Part shown: piece after piece, positions 21,400 through 30,589 of the stretch
Numbering within the stretch: the first letter of the stretch is position 1
How the letters are laid out: the number at the start of each line of letters is the position of its first letter
NCBI RefSeq assembly: GCF_923868895.1
Contig: NZ_OV350343.1
Location: 4,030,001 to 4,094,000, forward strand
Reading direction: 5' to 3'
Origin: Halomonas sp. TD01
Lineage (GTDB): Bacteria; Pseudomonadota; Gammaproteobacteria; Pseudomonadales; Halomonadaceae
Length of the DNA: 64,000 nt
Made by a program: the position numbers and the translations under genes
Notes under the pieces: generated by a model
The model's input: only the letters and a program-made list of their open reading frames with translations
Database searches by the model: none
What the model was told of the DNA's origin: nothing

Positions 21400-22560
21400 T
21401 CACTCCTCTGCCATCGGGTCGGCAAGCTCTGCAGCGGCTTGCTGAGTACGAAAACGTGCACCAAGATGATGGGTCATCGCACGCTGCGTGATATGCCCAC
21501 TCAAGCGACCTTCATCATCAACACATGGCAGCCAGGTGATATCGTGCGCAAGCATTAAAGACACCGCTTTACGCAGATCATCATTAACGTTCACAACAGC
21601 GGGCACCTTTTGAGCATAGTCGTGACAACTGCCTTGACTCATTTGTGCCACTGAACGTGGGATAATTCCGACTGGCTGGCGTTCTTCGTTGACCATCACA
21701 ATAGCGTGCTGATAGCCGCACTTATCGAGCTTTTGCAGCGCACTTTCCAGACTATCGCGGGGCGAAACCGTTTCGAAATTAGTGCTAATAACTTCCCGAA
21801 CACTAATTAAGTTGAGCCGCTTAAGAGCACGGTCTTCGCCGAGAAATGATTCAACAAAGCTATCTTTCGGTGCGGCAAGCAAAGTATCAGGGGTAGCGTA
21901 TTGCACTAAATGACCGTCACGGAAGATTGCAATACGGTCTCCCATCTTGATGGCCTCATCAATATCGTGACTAACAAACATGATGGTTTTCTTGAGTTCT
22001 TGCTGCATCTTCAAGAACTCATCTTGAATCACTGCGCGATTAATAGGATCGATAGCTCCAAAGGGCTCGTCCATTAACATGACGGGAGGGTCTGCGGCCA
22101 AGGCTCGGGCAACACCAATACGCTGCTGCTGACCACCAGAAAGCTCACTAGGGTAACGCTTGAGAAAGGCATCTGGCTCCAGCGCAATCATGCGCATTAG
22201 CTCTCTGGCTCTTTCCTTATATTTGGCTTTGTCCCAGCCAAGGAGCTTAGGCACCACCGTAATGTTTTCTTCGATAGTCATGTTGGGAAACAGGCCTATC
22301 TGCTGAATGACATAGCCAATATTGCGGCGTAATGTTTGGGTGTCTAGCGAAGAAGTGTCTTCATCATCGATAAAAACCTTGCCAGAGGTAGGGCGAACGA
22401 TGCGATTAATCATCTTCAACGTGGTGGTTTTGCCGCAACCGGAAGGTCCCAGCAAAATGCATATCTCACCCGTGGGCACTTCCATATTAATATGATCAGC
22501 AGCAACCACCGCGCCTTTTGGTGTATCGAAAACCTTCGTTAGATTATCCAGTCGAATCAT
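21400..22560 (-). CDS. quaternary-amine ABC importer, ATPase with CBS domains
   Basis: ATP-binding subunit of 386 residues. Walker A is GPSGCGKTT (about 38-46), the signature motif LSGGQQQR, Walker B VMLMDEPFGAID and the switch His in FVSHDIDEA. Two CBS domains occupy about residues 255-370 (VSPRDSLESALQKLDKCGYQHAIVMV and a second unit ending HDITWLPCVDDEGRL). In OpuA and relatives CBS domains gate transport by ionic strength, which suits a halophile, though this type is also used for substrate scavenging. It lies 41 bases downstream of permease 1. Confidence 0.92.
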   Translation of the reverse strand: MIRLDNLTKVFDTPKGAVVAADHINMEVPTGEICILLGPSGCGKTTTLKMINRIVRPTSGKVFIDDEDTSSLDTQTLRRNIGYVIQQIGLFPNMTIEENITVVPKLLGWDKAKYKERARELMRMIALEPDAFLKRYPSELSGGQQQRIGVARALAADPPVMLMDEPFGAIDPINRAVIQDEFLKMQQELKKTIMFVSHDIDEAIKMGDRIAIFRDGHLVQYATPDTLLAAPKDSFVESFLGEDRALKRLNLISVREVISTNFETVSPRDSLESALQKLDKCGYQHAIVMVNEERQPVGIIPRSVAQMSQGSCHDYAQKVPAVVNVNDDLRKAVSLMLAHDITWLPCVDDEGRLSGHITQRAMTHHLGARFRTQQAAAELADPMAEE

Positions 22561-22601
22561 GCTGGTATCCTTTTTTGTTAAATGAGGGCTGAAGGGCTAC
22601 A

Positions 22602-23267
22602 TCAGTTACAGGCGGGCACCTGTTCCATACCCTTGGGCGTCAATCGCTTTTGGAGGTATAGCAGCGCGTAATCAACAATGATTGCCAGAAGGCTGACTGC
22701 AATGGCGCCTAAGATAAGTTGGCGTGGGTCTGACTGAGAAATGCCACGACTAATGAAGGTACCTAGCCCACCCGCGCCTATATAAGCAGCAATAGCCATG
22801 ACACCTATATTGAGCACGACCGCCGTGCGCACGCCGGCCATGATCACCGGCACAGCCAAGGGAATTTCAACTTTTTGTAGGCGCTGGTTCTGGCTCATAC
22901 CAATGCCACGAGCAGCTTCACGAAGTGCTGGATCGACGTTATTTATCGCGGTGTAGGTATTGCGAATAATAGGGAGCTGCGAATACAGCAAAACAGCAAT
23001 AACAGCGGGCACGTATCCAATGCCATGACCGACGATAGACAAGATCGGTATCATGATGCCAAACAAGGCAATAGAGGGGATGGTGACAATAATAGAAGCG
23101 ATGTAAAGAACGGTCTTAGCCATTTTTTCGTTTTTGGTTATGGCAATACCGATAGGCACCCCCGTCAACGTTGCAATACCAACGGCTATTCCAACAAGGA
23201 CAATGTGCTCAATCGTGCGCGCTATAAGTACATCAAAATTAGACGCCGCATAGTGAATCCACTCCAT
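22602..23267 (-). CDS. quaternary-amine ABC importer, permease 1
   Basis: First gene of the importer operon, a 221-residue inner-membrane permease with about five to six membrane segments and the coupling loop EAARGIGMSQNQRLQKVEIPLAVPVIMAG. It is homologous to permease 2 (shared NTYT, EAA.GIGMS and IGAGGLG motifs), showing an old within-operon duplication. Promoter signals must lie in the AT-rich 376-base gap toward ydiJ copy 2. Confidence 0.9.
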   Translation of the reverse strand: MEWIHYAASNFDVLIARTIEHIVLVGIAVGIATLTGVPIGIAITKNEKMAKTVLYIASIIVTIPSIALFGIMIPILSIVGHGIGYVPAVIAVLLYSQLPIIRNTYTAINNVDPALREAARGIGMSQNQRLQKVEIPLAVPVIMAGVRTAVVLNIGVMAIAAYIGAGGLGTFISRGISQSDPRQLILGAIAVSLLAIIVDYALLYLQKRLTPKGMEQVPACN

Positions 23268-23643
23268 CTATACACCCCCGATATATTGTGATTATTAGTA
23301 AGCAAATATATGTCTAGGCTATTGAAATTCAGGCAAGGGTACTGGCAATTAAGCGACATTAAACAATAGAAAAACGCCTAATTTGCCAGTTCCTCACCGT
23401 CTCACCTTTCGACATGAATTCATTGCTCAGTAAATATCAGTTTAATAAGCAGTAAGTTAGCAAGTAAACTAACCTCTTCCACAATGCTCTTTTCTGCACT
23501 TAGCGCACTTTTTAAATGACCGTTTTATGCTCTTAAACGCCTATTTTATCGATGTCGCATCGAGCTTCTTAACGTAAACTTGCCCAACTTTAAGCGCTAT
23601 AAAGGCGTTTCATTTACTTCACTTTAACGACAAAACATTCATC
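23268..23643. other. AT-rich intergenic region between ABC operon and ydiJ copy 2
   Basis: Holds the divergent promoters of the importer operon and ydiJ copy 2. An inverted repeat ACTGGCAA/TTGCCAGT (23341-23348 and 23383-23390, 34-base spacer) and an element ATGTCTA..ATTGA (23310-23325) resembling half of the 17689-17718 repeat are possible operator sites. It is clearly richer in A+T than ydiJ. No gene is seen. Confidence 0.5.
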
Positions 23644-26600
23644 ATGATGGCATTCATTGACTCTCGAAATTTTGCACTTGAACGCCTGAAACCCTATTAC
23701 GTGCGTTTTCTCGACACCTTGCGCGCTCGCGGCTTTGAAGGCGAGATTGCCCCTGACTACGCCAACCGCACGGTGCTGGCGACGGATAACTCGATTTACC
23801 AGCGTCTGCCTCAGGCGGCGGTGTTTCCTAAGCACGCGGAAGATCTTGAGCGCCTTGCCAAGCTAGCCGCTGAGCTGCCCCACCGCGATATCGTGCTCAC
23901 GCCTCGGGGCGGCGGCACCGGTACCAACGGCCAGTCGTTGACCGACGGTATCGTGGTGGACGTTTCCCGCCATATGAACCAGATCCTCGAAATCGATGTA
24001 GAGGCGCGGCGGGTACGCGTTCAGGCGGGCGTGGTGAAGGATCAACTCAACGCGGCGCTGAAGCCCCATGGGTTGTTTTTTGCCCCGGAGCTGTCTACTT
24101 CTAACCGCGCCACCATCGGCGGCATGATCTCCACCGATGCCAGCGGCCAGGGCAGCTGCGAGTACGGCAAAACCCGTGACCATGTGCTGGAACTGGACAC
24201 GGTTCTGCTGGGGGGAAAGCATCTGCATAGCCGCCCGCTTAGCGCTGAAGAAGAACAGGCTGAGTGCCAACAGGAAGGCATTCTTGGCCGCGTGCATACC
24301 ACTGCGGCTGAGATTATCGACCAACAGCGTGAGCTGATTGAAGCGAAATTCCCACCACTTAACCGCTGCTTAACCGGCTACGATTTGGCGCATCTGCGGG
24401 AGGCGCAAGGCCAACTGAACCTGAACAGCCTGCTGTGCGGTTCGGAAGGATCGCTGGGCTTTTTGAATGAAGCGGAACTGAACGTGCTGCCGATCCCTAA
24501 TCACGCCACGCTGGTTAATGTGCGCTACCCAGGCTTTATGGACGCGCTGCGTGATGCTAAGGCATTGATGGCCAGCAGCGCTCGGCCCACTTCCATCGAA
24601 ACAGTGGATGACAAGGTGCTGCAGCTGGCCATGGAAGATTTTGTCTGGGACAGCGTAGCTGAGTTTTTTCCCGCCACCGGTAGTACGCCGATTCGTGGCA
24701 TTAACTTGATCGAGTTTAATGACGATGATCCTGAGCGCTTGGCGGAACGGGTACAGGCGTTCACTGACCATTTGAGCCAAGACGCTACCGTCGAGCGTTT
24801 AGGTTACACCCTGGCCGAAGGCCGTCCGCAGATCCAAAAAGTCTACGCCATGCGTAAACGCTCGGTGGGCTTGCTGGGCAATGTGCAGGGCGAAAAGCGC
24901 CCGATTGCGTTTGTGGAAGATACCGCCGTACCACCGGAGCACTTGGCTGACTTTATTACTGAGTTCCGCGCCGCGTTGGATGCTAGGCAACTTTCATACG
25001 GGATGTTTGGCCATGTGGATGCGGGGGTGCTGCACGTGCGCCCAGCGCTGGATATGAAAGATCCCCAACAGGAAAAACTGATTCGTGAGATTTCCGATGA
25101 AGTGGCAGCCCTGACCCAGAAGTACGGCGGGTTGTTATGGGGAGAACACGGCAAAGGCGTGCGCTCAGAGTACGGCCCCAAATTCTTTGGTGAGCTCTAC
25201 CCCAGCCTGCAGCGCGTCAAAGCCGCGTTTGATCCGCATAACCAGCTGAACCCCGGCAAGATTGCGTCGCCGTTGTCTAACCCGCCCGAAGCCGCGGGTA
25301 GGTCTGAGAACCATGAACTAATCGCTAAAGACAGCGACCCTGAACTGTTAACGATCGATGGCGTCACCCTGCGCGGCCAGTTGGATCGCACCATCGACGA
25401 ACGCGCCTGGCAGGCCTACGACGCGGCGGTGTATTGCAACGGCAACGGTGCCTGTTATAACTACGACCTTGATGACCCCATGTGCCCTTCCTGGAAGGCT
25501 ACCCGTGACCGGCGCCATTCGCCCAAAGGCCGCGCCAGCTTGATGCGTGAGTGGCTACGCCTACAAACCCAGGCGGGTATCGATGTGGTGGAGGAGTCGC
25601 GCAAAAAGAAAGCCGAAAACGGCTGGGGCTTTGTTAAGAGTTTTCCTCTGCGCGTTGCTAATACGCTCAGCCGCAAGCAACACCACGACTATTCTCACGA
25701 AGTTTACGATGCCATGGCGGGTTGCTTGGCGTGTAAATCCTGTGCAGGCCAGTGTCCGATTAAGGTCAACGTGCCGCAGTTCCGTTCGCAGTTTTTAGAG
25801 GTCTACCACGGCCGCTATTTACGCCCGCTGCGCGATTACATCATCGGTGGCACCGAATTCATGTTGCCAACCCTTGCCAAGGTTGCGCCGCTGTATAACG
25901 CCCTACTCAACCAGCGCTGGGTAGATAGCCTGATGCGTAAAGGGCTTGGAATGAGTGACTCCCCGCAGCTTTCCCGTGCCAGCGTAAAGAAACAGCTAAG
26001 GGCTTGGGGCATCGCCGAAGCCACGCCCACATCGTTGGTACTGCTTACCGAGCAGCAGCGCGCTAACAGCGTGATTATTGTCCAGGACGCCTTCACCAGC
26101 CACTTTGAAGCCAAGCTGGTGATGGACGTGGTGGAACTGCTGTCGCGGTTGAATCTGCGAGTGTTTGTGATGCCATTTTCTGCCAACGGCAAACCGCTGC
26201 AGGTGCAGGGCTTTTTAGGCGCCTTTGAGCGCACAGCGGAAAAACAGGCCAAGCGCCTGCGGGCGTTGGCAGAGTTCGACGTACCGATGGTGGGTATCGA
26301 CCCCGCCATGACGCTGACCTACCGCCAAGAATACGTCAAAGCCCTGGGGGCCGAGCAAGTGCCCAACGTGTTAATGCTGCAAGAGTGGCTGGCTACCCGT
26401 ATTAACACGCTAGCGCCTAGCCAGCTGAACCTAACCGATCCTGGCTTTAAACTGCTGTCTCACTGCACCGAAAAAACCAACGCACCGGGCAGCCCCAAGG
26501 CCTGGCAGCAGGTGTTTGCGGCATTTGGTTTAGAGCTTGAGCTGATGGCGACCGGTTGTTGCGGGATGTCCGGCACCTACGGGCATGAAACCCGTAATGT

Positions 26601-26778
26601 CGACACATCGAAGACGATCTACGCCCAATCCTGGCAGCCCCAGGTGGAAGCCGAGGAAAACGAGGGCAAGCTGCTAGCGACAGGCTACTCCTGCCGCAGC
26701 CAGGTGAAACGCTACTCAGCGCAACCCCTACCCCACCCGCTTCAGGCGTTGCTTACGTGCCTCAAGCGGGCAAGTTAA
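23644..26778 (+). CDS. ydiJ: YdiJ-type FAD/Fe-S D-2-hydroxyacid dehydrogenase, copy 2
   Basis: Second copy, 1044 residues, with the same domains as copy 1: FAD-binding RGGGTGTNGQSL, FAD-oxidase C-terminal part, Fe-S motif CLACKSCAGQCP and CCG motif TGCCGMSGTYGHE. It differs in its first 22 residues, in scattered positions in the middle and near the end, and by a net 10-residue insertion in the linker after KIASP (LSNPPEAAGRSENH against AESN in copy 1). All motifs are intact, so both copies should be active. An ATG at 23647 is an equal alternative start. Its upstream region is unrelated to that of copy 1, so expression is probably different. Confidence 0.88.
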   Translation: MMAFIDSRNFALERLKPYYVRFLDTLRARGFEGEIAPDYANRTVLATDNSIYQRLPQAAVFPKHAEDLERLAKLAAELPHRDIVLTPRGGGTGTNGQSLTDGIVVDVSRHMNQILEIDVEARRVRVQAGVVKDQLNAALKPHGLFFAPELSTSNRATIGGMISTDASGQGSCEYGKTRDHVLELDTVLLGGKHLHSRPLSAEEEQAECQQEGILGRVHTTAAEIIDQQRELIEAKFPPLNRCLTGYDLAHLREAQGQLNLNSLLCGSEGSLGFLNEAELNVLPIPNHATLVNVRYPGFMDALRDAKALMASSARPTSIETVDDKVLQLAMEDFVWDSVAEFFPATGSTPIRGINLIEFNDDDPERLAERVQAFTDHLSQDATVERLGYTLAEGRPQIQKVYAMRKRSVGLLGNVQGEKRPIAFVEDTAVPPEHLADFITEFRAALDARQLSYGMFGHVDAGVLHVRPALDMKDPQQEKLIREISDEVAALTQKYGGLLWGEHGKGVRSEYGPKFFGELYPSLQRVKAAFDPHNQLNPGKIASPLSNPPEAAGRSENHELIAKDSDPELLTIDGVTLRGQLDRTIDERAWQAYDAAVYCNGNGACYNYDLDDPMCPSWKATRDRRHSPKGRASLMREWLRLQTQAGIDVVEESRKKKAENGWGFVKSFPLRVANTLSRKQHHDYSHEVYDAMAGCLACKSCAGQCPIKVNVPQFRSQFLEVYHGRYLRPLRDYIIGGTEFMLPTLAKVAPLYNALLNQRWVDSLMRKGLGMSDSPQLSRASVKKQLRAWGIAEATPTSLVLLTEQQRANSVIIVQDAFTSHFEAKLVMDVVELLSRLNLRVFVMPFSANGKPLQVQGFLGAFERTAEKQAKRLRALAEFDVPMVGIDPAMTLTYRQEYVKALGAEQVPNVLMLQEWLATRINTLAPSQLNLTDPGFKLLSHCTEKTNAPGSPKAWQQVFAAFGLELELMATGCCGMSGTYGHETRNVDTSKTIYAQSWQPQVEAEENEGKLLATGYSCRSQVKRYSAQPLPHPLQALLTCLKRAS

Positions 26779-26800
26779 TAAATGCTTTAAACAACGTCGA

Positions 26801-27604
26801 TTAAAAGAAGAGCCGCTTGAGGGCTTGGCCAGGATCCTCTTCACGCATGAAGGCTTCACCAACCAAGAAACCGTTCACCTCATGGTCGCGCATTAGCTCT
26901 ACGTCATCTCGGGTATGGATACCGGATTCGGTGATAACCGTGACGCCCTCAGGAATGCGCGGCAGTAGGTCTAGTGTGGTATTCAGGCTGGTCTCGAAGG
27001 TATGCAGATTACGGTTGTTGATACCTACCAGTTTTAGATCCAGCGCTAAGGCACGCTCTAACTCAACAGCGTCATGCACTTCTACCAGCACATCCATGCC
27101 TAACGCACTGGCTTGCTGGTGCAGATCGCGCAGTTGAGAGTCGTCTAAAGCAGCTACAATCAGCAGGATGCAATCTGCACCAATGGCACGCGCCTCGGTT
27201 ACCTGATAGCTATGGGTAATAAAATCTTTACGAATGATGGGTAGGTCGCAGGCATCACGGGCGGCGATCAGAAAGTCCTCATGCCCCTGGAAAAAATCCG
27301 CATCAGTCAATACTGACAAGCAGGCTGCGCCGCCCTCTGCATAACGTTTAGCGATATCGTCAGGATGAAAATCCTCACGCATCACGCCCTTGGAAGGCGA
27401 GGCTTTTTTCACCTCAGCGATGACCGCCGCATCACCTGCGGCAATACGGTCATTCAGCGCATCAATAAAGCCACGTGGGGCGCTTTGTTTGTCAGCCAAC
27501 GCCAGCAGATCTGCTTCAGAAACCGCCTGTCGGCGCTCGGCTACTTCTTCGTCTTTACGAGCCAAAATACGCGTTAAAATTGTTGGCGTTGCCTGATCAG
27601 TCAT
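26801..27604 (-). CDS. trpC: indole-3-glycerol phosphate synthase
   Basis: TIM-barrel enzyme of 267 residues that closes the indole ring of tryptophan from carboxyphenylamino-deoxyribulose phosphate. The catalytic Lys and Glu positions are visible in [23 protein letters not shown] and GINNRNL, with the phosphate-binding ITESGI and GFLVGEAFM at the end. It is a monofunctional TrpC without a fused TrpF. Eight bases separate it from trpD, in the order trpG-trpD-trpC usual in Pseudomonas-type genomes. Confidence 0.97.
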   Translation of the reverse strand: MTDQATPTILTRILARKDEEVAERRQAVSEADLLALADKQSAPRGFIDALNDRIAAGDAAVIAEVKKASPSKGVMREDFHPDDIAKRYAEGGAACLSVLTDADFFQGHEDFLIAARDACDLPIIRKDFITHSYQVTEARAIGADCILLIVAALDDSQLRDLHQQASALGMDVLVEVHDAVELERALALDLKLVGINNRNLHTFETSLNTTLDLLPRIPEGVTVITESGIHTRDDVELMRDHEVNGFLVGEAFMREEDPGQALKRLFF

Positions 27605-27612
27605 TAGATTAT

Positions 27613-28632
27613 TTACCCTTTAAAGACACTAGTGAAGTGTGAAAGCTCTCGAAGCTTCTCTAGCGGTAACTTTGAGGCCTGCGCATCCTGAGCCACCATC
27701 ACGCCCTCTTTTAAACTATCGGCCACACCTGAGCAGTAAAGTGCTGCACCAGCATTTAGTGCCACTATATCCGCCGCTGCCCCTTCGCCGCTAAGAGAGG
27801 CCTTCACTAACCGTAGGCTATCTTCAGCGCTGGTCGCTTTTAGTGGTGTTAGGCTTTGGCGCTCAATACCCAACTCTTCTGGGGTAATGGTGTATTCGGT
27901 AATTTCGCCATCTTTTAGTTCAGCTACGCGCGTAGGGGCAGCCAAAGAAATTTCATCTAAGCCATCTTCAGAGTGCACTACCAGTACGTGGCGACTGCCC
28001 AGCTTTCGGAGCACTTCAGCCATCAGCGGCACTAATTCAAGCGAATAAACGCCCAACACTTGATTAGGTGCACTGGCGGGGTTGGTCAACGGTCCAAGGA
28101 TGTTAAACAGCGTGCGAACGCCCATTTCTCGGCGCGGCCCGATAGCGTAGCGCATGGCCGGGTGGTGATTGGGAGCAAACATGAAGCCCACACCTACCTG
28201 TTCGATACAGCGAGCCACCTGCTCAGGCTTGAGATCAAGGTAAATGCCGGCGATATCGAAAAGGTCCGCGCTACCCGACGACGAGGAAACGCTGCGGTTA
28301 CCATGCTTGGCCACATGAGCGCCCCCGGCAGCAGCTACGAAACTAGCCGCCGTAGAAACATTAAACAGGTTAGCTCCATCACCGCCGGTGCCGACAATAT
28401 CGACTACGTTATCGGTGTGCAGCACCACCCGCTTCATCAGCTCGCGCATTACCTGGGCCGCCGCGCTAATTTCCTCGGCGCTTTCACCTTTCATGGCAAG
28501 CCCCACCAGCAGGCCACCAATTTGCGCATCGGAGGCTTCGCCGGTCATGATCTGGCGCATTAGCGCGTGCATCGCATTGAAAGAGAGGTCTTCGCGGCGC
28601 ATCACCGCGTTAATTGCATCTCGCATTTGCAT
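27613..28632 (-). CDS. trpD: anthranilate phosphoribosyltransferase
   Basis: Transfers phosphoribosyl from PRPP to anthranilate. The 339-residue protein has the PRPP-binding [17 protein letters not shown], the [13 protein letters not shown] loop and [10 protein letters not shown], all diagnostic. The ATG at 28632 ([11 protein letters not shown]) gives the family's normal length; a longer in-frame start at 28668 would overlap trpG's stop region and has no ribosome-binding site, while AGGGG lies about 11 bases before 28632. Middle gene of trpGDC. Confidence 0.96.
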   Translation of the reverse strand: MQMRDAINAVMRREDLSFNAMHALMRQIMTGEASDAQIGGLLVGLAMKGESAEEISAAAQVMRELMKRVVLHTDNVVDIVGTGGDGANLFNVSTAASFVAAAGGAHVAKHGNRSVSSSSGSADLFDIAGIYLDLKPEQVARCIEQVGVGFMFAPNHHPAMRYAIGPRREMGVRTLFNILGPLTNPASAPNQVLGVYSLELVPLMAEVLRKLGSRHVLVVHSEDGLDEISLAAPTRVAELKDGEITEYTITPEELGIERQSLTPLKATSAEDSLRLVKASLSGEGAAADIVALNAGAALYCSGVADSLKEGVMVAQDAQASKLPLEKLRELSHFTSVFKG

Positions 28633-28668
28633 GAACAGAAAAGCCCCTAAAGCGTATAAATTTGGCAA

Positions 28669-29274
28669 TCAGCCGCGTTTTAAAAAGTTAGCCAATAACG
28701 CATGGCCTTGGCGCGTGAGTATTGACTCAGGGTGGAACTGTACCCCTTCAACATCCAGGCTGCGATGACGAAAGCCCATTATCAGCCCTGGCGTAACGTC
28801 ATCGTCTGCGGTCCAAGCAGTGATTTCAAAACACTCCGGCAAGCTATTTTTTTCTACCACGAGTGAATGATAACGGGTCACTTCTAGCGGGTTTTCAAGC
28901 CCGCTAAACACGCCTTGCCCACGATGTACGACGGCAGACGTTTTACCATGCATCACTTGGGGCGCCCGCACCACTTTACCACCGTAGACCTGTCCAATCG
29001 CCTGATGCCCAAGACAAACCCCCAAAATAGGTAGTTTACCCGCAAAGTGGGTGATCGCCGCCAGCGATATGCCCGCTTCATTAGGGGTGCATGGCCCAGG
29101 TGAAATGACTAAATGGGAAGGCGCTAAGGCGTCAATTTGTTCTAGGGTAAGCTCATCGTTGCGATAGGTTATTACCTCGGCCCCCAGCTCACCCAAGTAC
29201 TGGACGATATTGAACGTGAAGCTGTCGTAGTTATCGATCATCAATACACGTTGCACTACCTGCACTTGCGCCAT
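28669..29274 (-). CDS. trpG: anthranilate synthase component II (glutamine amidotransferase)
   Basis: Glutaminase of 201 residues that supplies ammonia to TrpE and, in some organisms, to PabB. The class I amidotransferase triad is present: Cys in [11 protein letters not shown], His and Glu in VQFHPESI. It starts [22 protein letters not shown]; an internal start before MIDNYDSF is possible. In related bacteria trpE lies just upstream between gph and trpG, but here that position is taken by a metal-binding protein gene on the opposite strand, so the partner TrpE must be coded elsewhere. Confidence 0.95.
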   Translation of the reverse strand: MAQVQVVQRVLMIDNYDSFTFNIVQYLGELGAEVITYRNDELTLEQIDALAPSHLVISPGPCTPNEAGISLAAITHFAGKLPILGVCLGHQAIGQVYGGKVVRAPQVMHGKTSAVVHRGQGVFSGLENPLEVTRYHSLVVEKNSLPECFEITAWTADDDVTPGLIMGFRHRSLDVEGVQFHPESILTRQGHALLANFLKRG

Positions 29275-29612
29275 CGCCCCACTTACTCCATCACATTAAT
29301 CAAACCACTTTGCTGGGATGATACCCCAACCCAAGCACCACTTGCAGGGCCAAGGGTCGACTAAGACATTCACACTTATTTTAGAGGGCCAACCAACAAA
29401 CCCCAGTTGAGTACTCTGGTAGTTTTCAGTGGGGAACTAGCGCCGAGTTTATCAGTAAATTGTGAGGGGCTTTTCAAAGTAATCAAAAATCCTGAAGGTG
29501 ACTGGTTAGCCCCTACTGCTAGGTTTAAGCAACTTGGCAGCATAACGAAACTGGTAACAGGTCTGTACTGTCTTTATGATCTGCCGTCTTTTTAATGTGT
29601 TAGGAGCGTGAC
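29275..29612. other. gene-free region between trpG and metal-binding protein gene
   Basis: Should hold the trpGDC promoter (reverse) and the promoter of the binding-protein gene (forward). A 7-base inverted repeat AGGGGCT/AGCCCCT (29465-29471, 29508-29514) is weak. A TTG-started 62-codon reading frame here has no recognisable features. No remnant of trpE was recognised. Confidence 0.4.
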
Positions 29613-30530
29613 ATGGACAAGCGAACACCCTGGATAATCACGCTCGTATTGATGACGACTGTCAGCAGCACTCACGCGCTGGGAGACACTTCGTTTAAAG
29701 TTATCGCTTCATTTTCAGTCGTTAAAGACTTAGTAAAGCGTGTGGCGGGCGACAACATCAGTATTACAACGATTGTGCCCACAGGGGAAGATGTGCACCG
29801 CTGGGAGCTTCAACCGCCAAATGCCTTGGCTGTCGAAGAAGCTGACATTGTTTTCTATAACGGACATGGGCTAGAGCCATGGATACGGCATATCGAAGCC
29901 ATGGCAGATGATTCACTAACGCTGATAGCACTTGCAGAAAACGCCGATTATGAGCCGCTAGCAATTCCAGTAGGCCAGTATAAGAATCATTTTGACCCGC
30001 ATATGTGGATGGACCCGAAAGGGGCAGCCGCTTATGTTGATGTGATAGAAAAAACGCTTATCGAGCACTATCCCGAGCAGGCTGACACGTTTACCACCCG
30101 AGCCGCTGAAACTCGTAAAGCATTGGCGCTGTTAGATCATCAACTCAGAGAGCGTTTGGAAGGCATTCCGCAAACCAATCGCATGCTCACCACCAGCGAA
30201 GCCTCCATGGCCTACTTTGCCCGCGCGTACGACTTTGAATACGCAGCCATTTGGGGCATTGGCAATGAGACGATTGGCAGTGCGCAGGCAATGGAAGCAA
30301 TGAGTATGCATCTTTCGCAAAAGCGCCCGCCTGCGCTGTTTTACGAAAGTACATCACCCTATATCCACATGGATGCCCATGCTCGAGAAACGGAGCTTTC
30401 GCTAGCCGGGCCTTTATACGTAGATACCTTAAGTGATGCCGACGGCTCCGCTTATAACTATCCTGCCATGTTGCGCCATAACGCTGAATTACTGCATGAA
30501 TACTTAGGCGGCGCACGAGCAGAAAAATAG
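29613..30530 (+). CDS. metal (Mn/Zn/Fe) ABC-type substrate-binding protein, orphan
   Basis: Exported cluster A-I metal-binding protein of 305 residues, signal peptide about 1-23. The four metal ligands of the PsaA/SitA/MntC type can be placed: His in GEDVHRWELQP, His in HFDPHMWMDP, Glu in TTSEASMAYFARAY and Asp in YVDTLSDADGSAYNY. Zinc-type ZnuA proteins carry a His-rich loop and a third His in place of this Glu; both are lacking, which favours manganese or iron. AGGAG six bases before the ATG supports the start. No permease or ATPase gene is nearby. It sits where trpE is expected, so it may be an insertion into the trp locus. Confidence 0.88.
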   Translation: MDKRTPWIITLVLMTTVSSTHALGDTSFKVIASFSVVKDLVKRVAGDNISITTIVPTGEDVHRWELQPPNALAVEEADIVFYNGHGLEPWIRHIEAMADDSLTLIALAENADYEPLAIPVGQYKNHFDPHMWMDPKGAAAYVDVIEKTLIEHYPEQADTFTTRAAETRKALALLDHQLRERLEGIPQTNRMLTTSEASMAYFARAYDFEYAAIWGIGNETIGSAQAMEAMSMHLSQKRPPALFYESTSPYIHMDAHARETELSLAGPLYVDTLSDADGSAYNYPAMLRHNAELLHEYLGGARAEK

Positions 30531-30572
30531 CCCTGGAAAAACAGCCCTGGAAAAACAGCCCTGGAAAAACAG
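30531..30572. repeat. three tandem copies of a 14-base unit
   Basis: The unit CCCTGGAAAAACAG is repeated three times without a mismatch (30531-30544, 30545-30558, 30559-30572), starting at the base after the stop codon of the metal-binding protein gene. Probably replication slippage; no transcription role is evident. Confidence 0.95.
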
Positions 30573-30589
30573 CCCCATCACCGTCTATT

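Noticed and set aside
15675..23643. Mobile element or integrase-borne island between the ydiJ copies
   Set aside because: No transposase, integrase, tRNA target or terminal inverted repeats are seen; only the ydiJ genes themselves repeat. Homologous duplication or recombination is the simpler view.
29407..29595. 62-codon reading frame between trpG and the metal-binding gene
   Set aside because: It needs a TTG start without a ribosome-binding site and shows no recognisable domain or composition. Not a trpE remnant as far as can be seen.
30531..30572. Repeat array considered as CRISPR
   Set aside because: Units are 14 bases and directly abutting, without spacers; no cas genes. The same holds for 46083-46137.
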